Shown here one piece after another: positions 10,289 through 18,885 of a DNA stretch of 64,000 nucleotides. The translations under genes were made by a program, and so were the position numbers. The notes beneath the pieces were generated by a model. The model was given only the letters and a program-made list of their open reading frames with translations, was not told the origin of the DNA and ran no database searches. How positions within the stretch are numbered: the stretch's first letter is position 1; each line of letters starts with the position of its first letter. This DNA comes from Limoniibacter endophyticus (GTDB lineage Bacteria; Pseudomonadota; Alphaproteobacteria; Rhizobiales; Rhizobiaceae). The DNA is taken from positions 1 through 64,000 of the forward strand of contig NZ_BMZO01000003.1 in assembly GCF_014652835.1 (NCBI RefSeq), read 5' to 3'.

Positions 10289-11530
10289 ATGGGAGCGAAC
10301 ATGAACAGGGAATTTTCGATGAATCGCCGCAGTCTCCTGAAGACCGGCGGCGCAGCGCTTGCATTGGGCATGATCGGGGCGCCGACGGTGCTGCGCGCGC
10401 AGGCACCCACGGTTAAGGTGGGCGTTCTGCAGCCGCTGACCGGTAATCTCGCTTATAATGGCACACAGGCCCGTGCTGGTGCGAAATTTGCTATTGACGC
10501 GATCAATGCGGCGGGCGGCATCAAGAGCATGGGCGGCGCGAAGCTGGAGGCCGTTGTGGCCGACGCGCAATCGCGCCCCGACGTCGCGGCTTCGGCCGTT
10601 GATACTCTGGCGCAGGCGGGCGTATGCGCCTTCATCGGTGCACAGGCAAGTTCGTTGGGGTTGGCCAGTTCCCAGGCGGCTGCACGCTACAATCTGGCGC
10701 AGGTCTTCGACATCGGTACATCCGAGCAGATCGTAGAGCGCGGTCTGAAGAACGTTTTTCGTTTCACGCCAGGCGTCAACAAATGCACTGCAACCGCGCT
10801 TGGCAATCTCAAGACACTGAACGACGCATCCGGCAACACGGTCAAGACCGCCGCCATCGTCTACGAAGACGGGCCGTTCGGCTCCGGCATGGCCAAGCTT
10901 CTCAATACCGAGTTGCCAAAAATCGGCATTGAAGTCGTTGAATCGATCAGCCACCCGACGCCGCAACGTGATTTCAACAATATCGTCCTGCGCCTGCGTG
11001 CGGCAAAGCCCGATATCATCATCCCGTCGAACTATATCAACGAATATACGCTGTTCGCCATGGCTCTGCGTCAGCAACGTATGGAAGTGAAAGCGATCTA
11101 TTCGATCCTCGGCGGAGCAGCCTCGAATATCAAGTTCGTGCGCGAAAACAATGAAGCCGCGCAATATGTGATGGACTGCAATCACTGGTACGACCCGCGC
11201 AAGGAAGAATCCAAGGCGCTGGCCGCCAAGGTCGCGGAAGCGAAGATCGATCTCACCTACGACGTCATGGTCGCCTACGCTACCATCCAGCTGATCGGCG
11301 ATGCGCTGGAGCGGGCCGGAAAGGATGATCGTGAAGCGATGATCGAAGCGCTTACAACGTCGACCTATGACGGCTCGATCATGCCCTACGGCCCGACCAA
11401 GTTCGTGAATGGTTCGAATGAAGGCGCTCAGCCGGTGAATACACAGATTCGCGGCGACAAGATCGAACTGGTCTTTCCCAAGGAATTTGCGACTGCCGAA
11501 GCCGTCTTCCCTATGCCTGCCCGCTCGTAA
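10289..11530 (+). CDS. Liv-type ABC transporter substrate-binding protein
   Basis: A periplasmic binding protein of the branched-chain amino acid/amide (LivK) family, 413 residues. The N-terminus has a twin-arginine-like signal (NRRSLLKTGG followed by a hydrophobic run and an Ala-rich cleavage region near residue 35). The mature protein begins with the typical VGVLQPLTGNLAYNG and has the two-lobed periplasmic-binding pattern. It should capture the compound that the operon degrades. It is followed by the two permease and two ATPase genes in canonical order. In this family ligands include amides, urea and aromatic acids as well as amino acids, so the ligand is open. Confidence 0.92.
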   Translation: MGANMNREFSMNRRSLLKTGGAALALGMIGAPTVLRAQAPTVKVGVLQPLTGNLAYNGTQARAGAKFAIDAINAAGGIKSMGGAKLEAVVADAQSRPDVAASAVDTLAQAGVCAFIGAQASSLGLASSQAAARYNLAQVFDIGTSEQIVERGLKNVFRFTPGVNKCTATALGNLKTLNDASGNTVKTAAIVYEDGPFGSGMAKLLNTELPKIGIEVVESISHPTPQRDFNNIVLRLRAAKPDIIIPSNYINEYTLFAMALRQQRMEVKAIYSILGGAASNIKFVRENNEAAQYVMDCNHWYDPRKEESKALAAKVAEAKIDLTYDVMVAYATIQLIGDALERAGKDDREAMIEALTTSTYDGSIMPYGPTKFVNGSNEGAQPVNTQIRGDKIELVFPKEFATAEAVFPMPARS

Positions 11531-11596
11531 AGAACGTCGATATCGGGGCGGCAAATCGTCCCGGTATCCTTTCCCAATCATAACCAGGGATCGAGC

Positions 11597-12466
11597 ATGT
11601 CCATTCTCATCATACCTGCCGTGCTGAACGGCTTGGCGACCGGCGCGATCTACGCGTTGATTGCGCTTGGCCTGACGCTGATCTATGGCGTTCTGCATAT
11701 CATCAACTTCGCTCACGGCAGCCTGTTGATGCTTGCGCTTTATGCGGCTTTCTTCCTGCACGCGCTGTTCGGCATCGATCCCTATGTCGCGATCTTCATC
11801 GTCGTTCCCGTGTTCTTCTGCCTTGGTTACGCACTGCAACGCGGCATCATCGCCCCGTTCAGCGGCGGCAAGGAACAGAACGTACTTCTGGTCACCCTGG
11901 CGCTGGCGCTCATCATCGATAATCTGGCGCTCTATTTCTGGACCTCGAACACGCGAACCATCGACGTCGCCTATGCCTATGACATGCTGGAGATCGGTCC
12001 GGCCTTCATCCCTCTGCCGCGTGTTATCGCCTTCTTCGCCGCGTTGGGCTGCGCGCTCATGCTCTGGGTCATCATGAGCCGTACAAAAATCGGCAAGGCA
12101 ATCCGCGCGGTGGCCATTGAAAAGCGCGGTGCAGAACTAGTGGGTATCGACGTTCAGAACACCTATGCGATCTGCTTCGGCATTGGCACGGCCTGCGTGG
12201 CAGTCGCCGCCTGCCTGCTGATTCCCACATTCTATGTCACTCCGCAGGTTGGCTATGCCTTCGTTCTGGTTGCCTTCACCACCGTGGTGCTCGGGGGCAT
12301 GGGTAGCTTTGCAGGCGCTTTGGTTGCCGGACTTCTGCTCGGGGTGATCGAGTCGCTATGCGGCCTGTTCCTTGGGGAAAGCCTTGGCCAGATCGGCATA
12401 TTCCTGACCTTCATCGTCATCCTTCTTTTCCGCCCCTCGGGCCTGTTTGGACGGAGGGTCGCATGA
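11597..12466 (+). CDS. Liv-type ABC transporter permease (LivH family)
   Basis: Inner-membrane permease of 289 residues with about eight hydrophobic segments. It starts with LNGLATGAIYALIALGLTLIYG, a LivH hallmark, and has the conserved VVLGGMGSFAGALVAGLLLG cytoplasmic loop region near the end. It pairs with the LivM-like permease to form the channel for the substrate delivered by the binding protein. A 66-base gap separates it from the binding-protein gene. The stop overlaps the next start by 4 bases. Confidence 0.93.
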   Translation: MSILIIPAVLNGLATGAIYALIALGLTLIYGVLHIINFAHGSLLMLALYAAFFLHALFGIDPYVAIFIVVPVFFCLGYALQRGIIAPFSGGKEQNVLLVTLALALIIDNLALYFWTSNTRTIDVAYAYDMLEIGPAFIPLPRVIAFFAALGCALMLWVIMSRTKIGKAIRAVAIEKRGAELVGIDVQNTYAICFGIGTACVAVAACLLIPTFYVTPQVGYAFVLVAFTTVVLGGMGSFAGALVAGLLLGVIESLCGLFLGESLGQIGIFLTFIVILLFRPSGLFGRRVA

Positions 12467-13452
12467 AGAACCTGTCGTTGGGCGAGCTTGTGCTCTATGG
12501 TGCCGTCTGTGCCTATCTCGTTGCTCTCTATATCTATCCGAACGAAGTCTTCCTCGGCTTCACGATAAACGCGCTCATCATCGTGATCCTGAGCATAGGC
12601 TGGAATCTGCTTGGTGGCTTTGCCGGCCAGATGTCGTTCGGCCACGCTGCCCTGTTTGGAAGCGGGGCCTATGCAACCGCAATCTTGCAGGTGCAGTACG
12701 GCATCAATCCGTGGATATCGGCAGTTCTTGCCATTTTCATCGCTACGCTGGTTGCGGGCTTCATAGGCGTTCTTGCGTTCCGTTATGGTCTGAAAGGCTC
12801 ATATTTTGCGCTCGTCACGCTAGCTTTTGCCGAAGTGTTGCGCATTCTTGCAAGCTCGCTTGCCTTCACCGGCGGCGGCCAAGGGATTCTTGTGCCTTAT
12901 GCGACTGGCGTTGCCAATTTTCAGTTCGCCGACCGGCTGAGCAATTACACCTTCGTGCTGGGCCTGGTGATAATCGCCATGCTCGTTACGGTCGCCGTCA
13001 AGCGTTCGCGTTTCGGCGCCTATCTCGTCGCCATTCGTGAAAACGAGGAGGCGGCTAAGGCTCTGGGCATCGACGTCTTCCGCACGAAAGTCCTTGCAAT
13101 GATGCTTTCGGGTACAATCTCGGGTCTTGCCGGCGTTGCCTATCTGCAGACCTATCTTTTCATCGATGCGCCGGTCGGCTTTGGCTCTGCCATGTCGGTC
13201 GAAGCATTGTTGGGTCCGATTATCGGCGGTGCAGGCACGATCTGGGGACCCGTCGTCGGGACGCTTCTTCTGCATCTGATCGGTGAATCGGTAAAGCATC
13301 TGGTCAATGATGCGCCGGGCCTCAACCTCGTGCTTTACGGCGTCGTCCTTCTCGTCATCCTTCGCTATCTGCCCGATGGCATCATCGGCTTGATGCGCCG
13401 CCTGCAACCTTCCACACGCAGGAAGGCCCTCGCTGCCAGGGAGGCGAAATGA
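12463..13452 (+). CDS. Liv-type ABC transporter permease (LivM family)
   Basis: Second permease, 329 residues, with multiple membrane segments and LivM signatures: SIGWNLLGGFAGQMSFGHAALFG in the first third, and the EEAAKALGID segment with the IIGGAGTIWGPVVG loop later. The ATG at 12463 is preceded by GGAGG and overlaps the LivH stop by 4 bases. A longer frame starting at 12358 would overlap livH by over 100 bases and is rejected. The C-terminus is basic, as in other LivM proteins. Confidence 0.93.
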   Translation: MKNLSLGELVLYGAVCAYLVALYIYPNEVFLGFTINALIIVILSIGWNLLGGFAGQMSFGHAALFGSGAYATAILQVQYGINPWISAVLAIFIATLVAGFIGVLAFRYGLKGSYFALVTLAFAEVLRILASSLAFTGGGQGILVPYATGVANFQFADRLSNYTFVLGLVIIAMLVTVAVKRSRFGAYLVAIRENEEAAKALGIDVFRTKVLAMMLSGTISGLAGVAYLQTYLFIDAPVGFGSAMSVEALLGPIIGGAGTIWGPVVGTLLLHLIGESVKHLVNDAPGLNLVLYGVVLLVILRYLPDGIIGLMRRLQPSTRRKALAAREAK

Positions 13453-14204
13453 TGCTGGTCGTCGAGAATCTCACCAAGCGCTATGGCGGCCTCACTGCTG
13501 TCAGGAACGCGTCTCTCAAAGTCGATGAGGGCAGGATCGTTGCGTTGATCGGACCAAACGGCGCAGGAAAGACGACGGCATTCGCGATGATTGCGGGCTT
13601 CGTCAAGCCGAACGAAGGCAGAGTTACCTTCAGCGGCCACGATATTACGGGCAAGGCCCCGCATGTCGTCTGCAATCTCGGCCTTACTCGAACCTTCCAG
13701 ATCGTGCAGCCCTTCGCCGGATTGAGCGTTTTGGAGAATATTGCGGTTGGTGCCCATCTACGCCATCGCAGCCGGGCGGAGGCACTTCGTATCGCCGAAA
13801 GGATCGCTCATCAGGTTGGTATGGGCAAGATGTTGGAAACGCCGGCGCAATCGCTGACCGTCGCCGGCCGCAAGCGCCTTGAGCTGGCGCGCGCTCTGGC
13901 CACGGAAGCCAAGCTTCTATTGCTTGATGAGGTGATGGCCGGCCTCATCCCGAGCGAAATAACCGAGATTGTTGCTACGATTCGCGACATTCGCGATGCC
14001 GGCGTGACGATCCTCCTGATCGAACACGTCATGCAGGCCGTCATGAGCCTGTCGGAAGAAGCCTATGTGCTGAACCAGGGGCAGATCATCGCGCATGGTA
14101 CGCCAAAACAGCTCGTCGCAGATCCAACGGTCATTGAGGCCTATCTCGGGCACGGTGCCGCCGGGCGGTTGAACGCCGGGGGAGGAGAAGCGAACCATGC
14201 TTGA
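13449..14204 (+). CDS. Liv-type ABC transporter ATPase (LivG family)
   Basis: One of two ATPases that drive the importer, 251 residues. Walker A is GPNGAGKTT, the helical signature region reads LTVAGRKRLELARALA (the degenerate form normal in LivG), and Walker B is LLLLDEVMAGL followed by the switch His in LLIEHVMQAV. It starts with two adjacent ATG codons overlapping the LivM stop by 4 bases and runs 8 bases into the next ATPase gene, so all four transport genes are translationally coupled. Confidence 0.95.
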   Translation: MMLVVENLTKRYGGLTAVRNASLKVDEGRIVALIGPNGAGKTTAFAMIAGFVKPNEGRVTFSGHDITGKAPHVVCNLGLTRTFQIVQPFAGLSVLENIAVGAHLRHRSRAEALRIAERIAHQVGMGKMLETPAQSLTVAGRKRLELARALATEAKLLLLDEVMAGLIPSEITEIVATIRDIRDAGVTILLIEHVMQAVMSLSEEAYVLNQGQIIAHGTPKQLVADPTVIEAYLGHGAAGRLNAGGGEANHA

Positions 14205-14898
14205 CATCTCCGACATCAAGGCGGGGTATGGCCCAGCCAACATCCTGCAAGGCATTTCCATGACCATGGGCAAGGGAGAGATCGTCGCTGTCCTGGGGTC
14301 GAACGGCGTCGGCAAATCGACGTTGAACAATGTGATCAGCGGCATCATCCCCGCGCGCGAGGGCTCGATCCGCTTCGAAGGGCAGGAAATCTGCGGCAGC
14401 GCGCCGCGTTCGATCGTAGAGGCAGGTATCTCACAGGTGCCGGAAGGGCGGCGGATTTTCCCGAATCTCAGCGTAAAGGAAAATCTCGAACTCGGGGCAT
14501 TTCGCCGCGCCGGCGCACGCATGAAGCAGAATTTTGAGCGAATTTGCGATATTTTTCCGCGGCTGCGTGAACGCCTGAGTCAGCAGGCCGGAACCCTGTC
14601 CGGCGGCGAGCAGCAGATGCTGGCGATCGGGCGTGGCCTGATGGCCGAGCCCAAGCTTCTCATTCTCGATGAACCCTCGCTCGGTCTCTCGCCGATCATG
14701 GTCGAGGAAATGTTCAATCTCATCGAGAAGATTAATGCAGAGGGGCTGGCGATCTTGCTCGTAGAGCAGAACGTCATCCAATCGCTCGGCATTGCCAAGC
14801 GCGCCTATGTTCTGGAGCAGGGGCGTTTTGTGCTTGAGGGGCCGGCAATGGAGATGCTTGCCGACCCGCGCCTGCGCCAGACCTACCTTGGAATGTGA
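14197..14898 (+). CDS. Liv-type ABC transporter ATPase (LivF family)
   Basis: Second ATPase of the importer, 233 residues, the normal LivF length. Walker A is GSNGVGKST, the signature is LSGGEQQMLAIGRGLM, and Walker B is LLILDEPSLGLSP with the switch region LLVEQNV. LivF and LivG form the nucleotide-binding heterodimer under the two permeases. The gene overlaps livG by 8 bases and is followed after 17 bases by the FAD-dehydrogenase gene. Confidence 0.95.
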   Translation: MLDISDIKAGYGPANILQGISMTMGKGEIVAVLGSNGVGKSTLNNVISGIIPAREGSIRFEGQEICGSAPRSIVEAGISQVPEGRRIFPNLSVKENLELGAFRRAGARMKQNFERICDIFPRLRERLSQQAGTLSGGEQQMLAIGRGLMAEPKLLILDEPSLGLSPIMVEEMFNLIEKINAEGLAILLVEQNVIQSLGIAKRAYVLEQGRFVLEGPAMEMLADPRLRQTYLGM

Positions 14899-14915
14899 TA
14901 GCGGAGGATTAAGCA

Positions 14916-16316
14916 GTGGCAGTCAAACCGGCCGAAGGGGTGGCGTTTGAGTACAATGTTCCTGTGGTCATCATTGGCGCAGGTGCTTGCGGGCTGACCG
15001 CGGCCCTTGCTGCACGCGATGGCGGCGCAGATGTGCTGGTTCTCGAACGCGATGCAAAGCCGACCGGCAGCACCTCGCTTTCCGCTGGGCTTATCCCGGC
15101 GGCGAATACACGCTACCAGCGCGAAAAAGGCATCGAAGACGATGCACGGACCTTCTTCAATGATTTGCGCGCCAAGGCGAAGGGCCAGAGCGACCCGCAG
15201 ATCGTCATGACGGTCGCCAGGGCCTCGGGTGAAACCATTGACTGGCTGAGCGAAAAACATGCCATCGATTTCCATCTTGTCGAGGGGTTCTACTATCCCG
15301 GGCACAGCCGTCTGCGCATGCACGGGCCGGCCAGCCAGACGGGCGCCGATCTGGAGCAGGCGCTTCTGGTTGCAGTCGAGAATGCCGGCATAGACGTTTT
15401 GACAGAGGCTTCAGTCGAAGACGTCTATGCTTATGCCGATGGCCGTGTAACGGGTGTTGGCTTCACACGCCCGGATGGTGCTGTCGAAACTGTCGGGTGC
15501 GATACGCTGATCCTTGCCTGCAATGGTTTTGGCGGCAACCCGGAAATGGTCAAGACGTTCATTCCGGAAATGAGCAGCGCCGATTATTGCGGCCATACCT
15601 CCAACACCGGGGATGCCGTTCGGTGGGGCGAGGCGTTGGGAGCCGCGCTCGGCGACATGGCAAGCTATCAAGGGCATGGTTCGGTTGCTTACCCGCATGG
15701 GCTGCCGCTCACATGGGCGGTCATCACGCGGGGCGGCTTCCAGGTCAATATTCATGGCGAGCGCTTTGCCAATGAAATGCGCGGCTATTCCGAGCATGCA
15801 GAAGAAGTGATCCGTCAGCCGCAGCATATTGCCTGGGATATCTATGATCTGCATTGCGAAGAGTCAGCGCTAGGCTTTCACGACTATCGCGAGATCGTCA
15901 AATTGGGGGCGGTCAAGCGCGCCGACACGATCGAGGAGCTCGCATTGCTGATCGAGGTGCCTCCTGCTGCATTGAAAGAAACGCTGGAGCGAACGCAGGC
16001 TTGCGCGCGCGGTGAAGAACAAGATCCGTTCGGTCGCGATTTCACCAAAGGGTCGCCGCTGCAGGCGCCTTTCCTCGCTTGCAAGGTCAATGGCGCGCTG
16101 TTTCACACTCAAGGAGGTCTGCTCATCGACGAACAGGCACAAGTCCTTAAAAATGACGGCTCGCCATTGCCGAACCTGTTTGCAGGTGGTGGCGCCGCGC
16201 GGGGCCTCTCGGGGCCGTCATCCTGGGGGTACATGTCCGGAAACGGACTTCTGGCTGCCGCCGTTCTGGGGCGCATCGCGGGGCAATCTGCGGCCCGGCT
16301 GGCGCGAGCAAGTTGA
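14916..16316 (+). CDS. FAD-dependent dehydrogenase/reductase, fumarate-reductase flavoprotein type
   Basis: A 466-residue flavoprotein of the FAD_binding_2 family (fumarate reductase, ketosteroid dehydrogenase, tricarballylate dehydrogenase TcuA). The N-terminus has the dinucleotide fold VVIIGAGACGLTAALAA followed by the acidic strand end VLVLERD. The C-terminus has GGLLIDEQAQVL and the closing LFAGGGAARGLSG motif. Size matches TcuA, which makes a double bond in a polycarboxylate. A GTG start with GGAGG 8 nt upstream is used. In the operon it is well placed to desaturate the acid before the LeuCD-like hydratase. Direction and acceptor are unknown. Confidence 0.88.
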   Translation: MAVKPAEGVAFEYNVPVVIIGAGACGLTAALAARDGGADVLVLERDAKPTGSTSLSAGLIPAANTRYQREKGIEDDARTFFNDLRAKAKGQSDPQIVMTVARASGETIDWLSEKHAIDFHLVEGFYYPGHSRLRMHGPASQTGADLEQALLVAVENAGIDVLTEASVEDVYAYADGRVTGVGFTRPDGAVETVGCDTLILACNGFGGNPEMVKTFIPEMSSADYCGHTSNTGDAVRWGEALGAALGDMASYQGHGSVAYPHGLPLTWAVITRGGFQVNIHGERFANEMRGYSEHAEEVIRQPQHIAWDIYDLHCEESALGFHDYREIVKLGAVKRADTIEELALLIEVPPAALKETLERTQACARGEEQDPFGRDFTKGSPLQAPFLACKVNGALFHTQGGLLIDEQAQVLKNDGSPLPNLFAGGGAARGLSGPSSWGYMSGNGLLAAAVLGRIAGQSAARLARAS

Positions 16317-16335
16317 TGCATTTGGGAGAGAGACC

Positions 16336-17100
16336 ATGAAAAAGGTGCTCGTCATTGTTCCCTTCGCCATGAGCGAAGAGGAAGTAGGACGCCGCAGGAA
16401 GCAGCTCGATGCCGTCAAACTTGGTCCCGATATCGTGTTTGAGTACCGCGCCGTGCGTTGCGGCCCGGCAAGCTATACCAGTCATCATGATTTCGCATTA
16501 GCTGATTTCTCGATCCTCGACGCGGGGCTGGATGCGCAAGCGGAAGGCTATGACGCAGTCTGCATTGATACAATGAGCGATTCCGGGCTTTCTGCATTGC
16601 GCTCCGTTCTTGACATTCCGGTGATTGGTCCGGGCCGCCATTCCATGCTGGTTGCACAGATGCTGGGCGAGAAATTCTCGATTCTCGTCATGTGGGATCG
16701 CTGGAAGCCGCTCTACGCAAAAACGCTGGGAGAACTCGGTATGCGTGACAAGTGTGTCTCCGTGCGTTCCATCGGCGTGCAGCCGGATAACAAAGCTCTG
16801 CTTGCGGGCAAGGAAGAGGTCGTGTTCCCCGCATTACTGGATGCTGCGCAGAAGTGCATCACGGAAGATGGGGCAGATGTCATTATCCTTGGCTCCACGA
16901 CAATGCACGAAGCCCATGGCTATCTTGCAGAACGCCTCGACGTGCCAGTGATTAACCCAGGTCCGCTCACCTATCGTCTGGCCGAGACGGCGCTGAAGCT
17001 CAACTTGAAACATAGCCGCATCACCTATCCTGCGCCGCTATCGCCGAAGCGGAACATGATCCGCGCGATCGGTGGCGCCATGGAAGCAAAGGGAGCCTGA
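16336..17100 (+). CDS. Hydantoin/Asp-Glu racemase-fold protein lacking both catalytic cysteines, copy 1
   Basis: A 254-residue member of the Asp/Glu/hydantoin racemase superfamily, which uses two cysteines as acid/base pair (maleate isomerase shares the fold). The first cysteine position, usually CFGDPGL, reads TMSDSGL with Thr79. The second, usually GCAGM, reads GSTTM with Ser187. Cys76 is three residues off the expected position. Classic two-cysteine chemistry is therefore unlikely. The ATG at 16336 follows GGGAGAGA; a longer in-frame start at 16012 would overlap the flavoprotein gene and is rejected. The next gene is a paralogue with the same changes. Role unknown; possibly a different isomerase, lyase or decarboxylase. 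Confidence 0.85.
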   Translation: MKKVLVIVPFAMSEEEVGRRRKQLDAVKLGPDIVFEYRAVRCGPASYTSHHDFALADFSILDAGLDAQAEGYDAVCIDTMSDSGLSALRSVLDIPVIGPGRHSMLVAQMLGEKFSILVMWDRWKPLYAKTLGELGMRDKCVSVRSIGVQPDNKALLAGKEEVVFPALLDAAQKCITEDGADVIILGSTTMHEAHGYLAERLDVPVINPGPLTYRLAETALKLNLKHSRITYPAPLSPKRNMIRAIGGAMEAKGA

Positions 17101-17103
17101 CCC

Positions 17104-17880
17104 ATGGCAAGGATTCTCGTAATCGTCCCCTTTGCGCTGGATGCCGAAGGCGTTGCCAATCGCCAGGCGCAGCAGAAGTATGTCAGCCTCGACGACGGCA
17201 CGGAACTGACCTATCGCCCGGTGTCCTGCGGACCGACCTCCTTCATGAGTCCGCATGACTGGACGTTGATGGAGATGGCGATCTTCGAGGCGGGCCTGAG
17301 CGCCGAGCAGGACGGTTTCGATGCCGTCTGCATCGACACGATGAGTGATTCCGGCCTGCATCCGTTGCGCTCGATTCTTAACATTCCGGTCGTCTCGCCC
17401 GGCAAAGCCTCCATGCTTTATGCGCTGACGCTGGGTTCCAGTTTTTCGGTACTGGCGCAATGGGAGCCGGCACTGCCGCGCTATCGCAAAGCGATCCGCG
17501 AATATGGTTTCGAGAAACAATGTGCTTCCGTGCGCTCTTTCGACCAGCCGCCGGACTTCTCCGCACTGCTCGACGGAAAGGAAGAGACCGTGTTCCCGCG
17601 CATGCGCGACGTCGCCATGCGCTGTATCGAGGAGGATGGTGCGGAAGTCATCTGTCTAGGCTCCACCACCATGCATCAGGCCGCCAATTATCTCGCCGAG
17701 CACCTGCCCGTCCCGGTCATCAACCCTGGCCCGCTCACCTACAAGCTTGCCGAAACCTTCCTCGCGCTTGGCCTGAAGCAGGGCAGGGCGGCCTATCCGT
17801 CCCCCGTCGTTTCCAAGATAAACGAACTTCGCCTCATGATGCAGGCAGGTGCGGCAGCGGAAAACAAAGCGGCAAATTAA
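17104..17880 (+). CDS. Hydantoin/Asp-Glu racemase-fold protein lacking both catalytic cysteines, copy 2
   Basis: Paralogue of the preceding gene, 258 residues, 3 bases downstream. It repeats the same distinctive sequences: CGPTSFMSPHDW near residue 45, CIDTMSDSGL, and CLGSTTM, so Thr and Ser again occupy the two cysteine positions. The identical substitutions in both copies indicate a conserved subfamily with its own chemistry and not random decay. The two proteins may form a heterodimer or act on two stereoisomers. It lies between the flavoprotein and the lyase in the operon. Confidence 0.85.
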   Translation: MARILVIVPFALDAEGVANRQAQQKYVSLDDGTELTYRPVSCGPTSFMSPHDWTLMEMAIFEAGLSAEQDGFDAVCIDTMSDSGLHPLRSILNIPVVSPGKASMLYALTLGSSFSVLAQWEPALPRYRKAIREYGFEKQCASVRSFDQPPDFSALLDGKEETVFPRMRDVAMRCIEEDGAEVICLGSTTMHQAANYLAEHLPVPVINPGPLTYKLAETFLALGLKQGRAAYPSPVVSKINELRLMMQAGAAAENKAAN

Positions 17881-17898
17881 ATGCCCAAGGAGAATGAC

Positions 17899-18768
17899 AT
17901 GAACCGTCCCACGCCGCTCGGCGAACGTCTGAAGCAGAAGGAAATTGTCGTTGCGCCCGGCGTATATGACGCATTGACGGCGTCGCTTGCTGAAGCGGCT
18001 GGTTTCGAGGCAGCCTATGTATCCGGCGCCAATATCGCCTATACCCGCCTTGGTGGCCCGGACATAGGCCTCGTCTCGATGACCGAGGTAGCCAACACGA
18101 TCCAGTTGATTCGCGACCGGGTTGCTCTCAATCTGATTGTCGACGCCGATACCGGATACGGGAATGCGCTGAATACGCAACGCACCATGCGCCTGTTCGA
18201 GCGTGCGGGCGCAAATGCCATCCAGCTCGAAGATCAGACCTTTCCGAAGCGCTGTGGTCATCTGTCCGACAAGAAGGTCATTCCCGCGGCCGAGATGGCC
18301 GGAAAGATCAAGGCTGCTGCCGATGCACGCGAGAGCACCTCGACGCTGATCATCGGTCGCACTGATGCGCTCGCCATCGAGGGTTATGATGCTGCCATTG
18401 ACCGTGCCGGACAATATATAGAGGCCGGAGCGGACGCGATTTTTGTAGAGGCTCCACGCTCCATGGAGCAGATGAAGGGCATTGTGGATGTTCTGGGTTC
18501 ACGCGCGCCCCTGCTTGCCAACATGGTTGAGGGCGGGCGCACGCCTATCAAGGGAGCGTCGGAGCTGGAAGACATAGGCTTTTCCCTGGTGATCTTTCCG
18601 GGGGCCATCGTGCGTGCGATAGCGAAGACGGCGCAGGAGTTCTACCAGACGCTGCGCAAGGACGGCACGACGGCTGCCATGCGGGACAGAATGTTCGACT
18701 TCGATGGACTCAATGATGTCATCGGCACCGCTAAAATGCTGGAAACCGGACAGCGTTACGAAAGCTGA
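17899..18768 (+). CDS. Isocitrate lyase/PEP mutase-family C-C lyase (methylisocitrate or dimethylmalate lyase-like)
   Basis: A 289-residue TIM-barrel enzyme of the ICL/PEP-mutase superfamily. The lyase signature KRCGH is at 117-121 (Cys119) and metal/substrate residues appear in VDADTGYG (81-88) and QLEDQ (109-113). Lyases of this group (PrpB, 2,3-dimethylmalate lyase) split a 2-hydroxy diacid by retro-aldol cleavage into pyruvate or glyoxylate plus a carboxylic acid. The ATG at 17899 follows AAGGAG by 6 nt and is chosen over the ATG at 17881. As last gene it would carry out the final step feeding central metabolism. Oxaloacetate decarboxylase is an alternative for this subfamily. Confidence 0.88.
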   Translation: MNRPTPLGERLKQKEIVVAPGVYDALTASLAEAAGFEAAYVSGANIAYTRLGGPDIGLVSMTEVANTIQLIRDRVALNLIVDADTGYGNALNTQRTMRLFERAGANAIQLEDQTFPKRCGHLSDKKVIPAAEMAGKIKAAADARESTSTLIIGRTDALAIEGYDAAIDRAGQYIEAGADAIFVEAPRSMEQMKGIVDVLGSRAPLLANMVEGGRTPIKGASELEDIGFSLVIFPGAIVRAIAKTAQEFYQTLRKDGTTAAMRDRMFDFDGLNDVIGTAKMLETGQRYES

Positions 18769-18885
18769 TCTGGACTAGATCTGCCGGCCGCAGGGTCGGC
18801 GGATATCCTCGAACGGAATGGCGTGCCCCAGGGTCAGTCTATCCTGAGAAAGCTCCTCGCGAGACCGAGCGGCCACTGCCCACCA

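Noticed and set aside
10250-11839. Long open frame (529 codons) on the minus strand
   Set aside because: It lies wholly opposite the ABC binding-protein gene and livH start, which have clear family motifs, signal peptide and ribosome sites. The minus-strand protein shows no motif and is a by-product of GC-rich codon use.
16012-16335. N-terminal extension of the first racemase-like protein
   Set aside because: It would overlap the flavoprotein gene by 300 bases; the family N-terminus (KKVLVIVPF) begins at 16336 with its own ribosome site.
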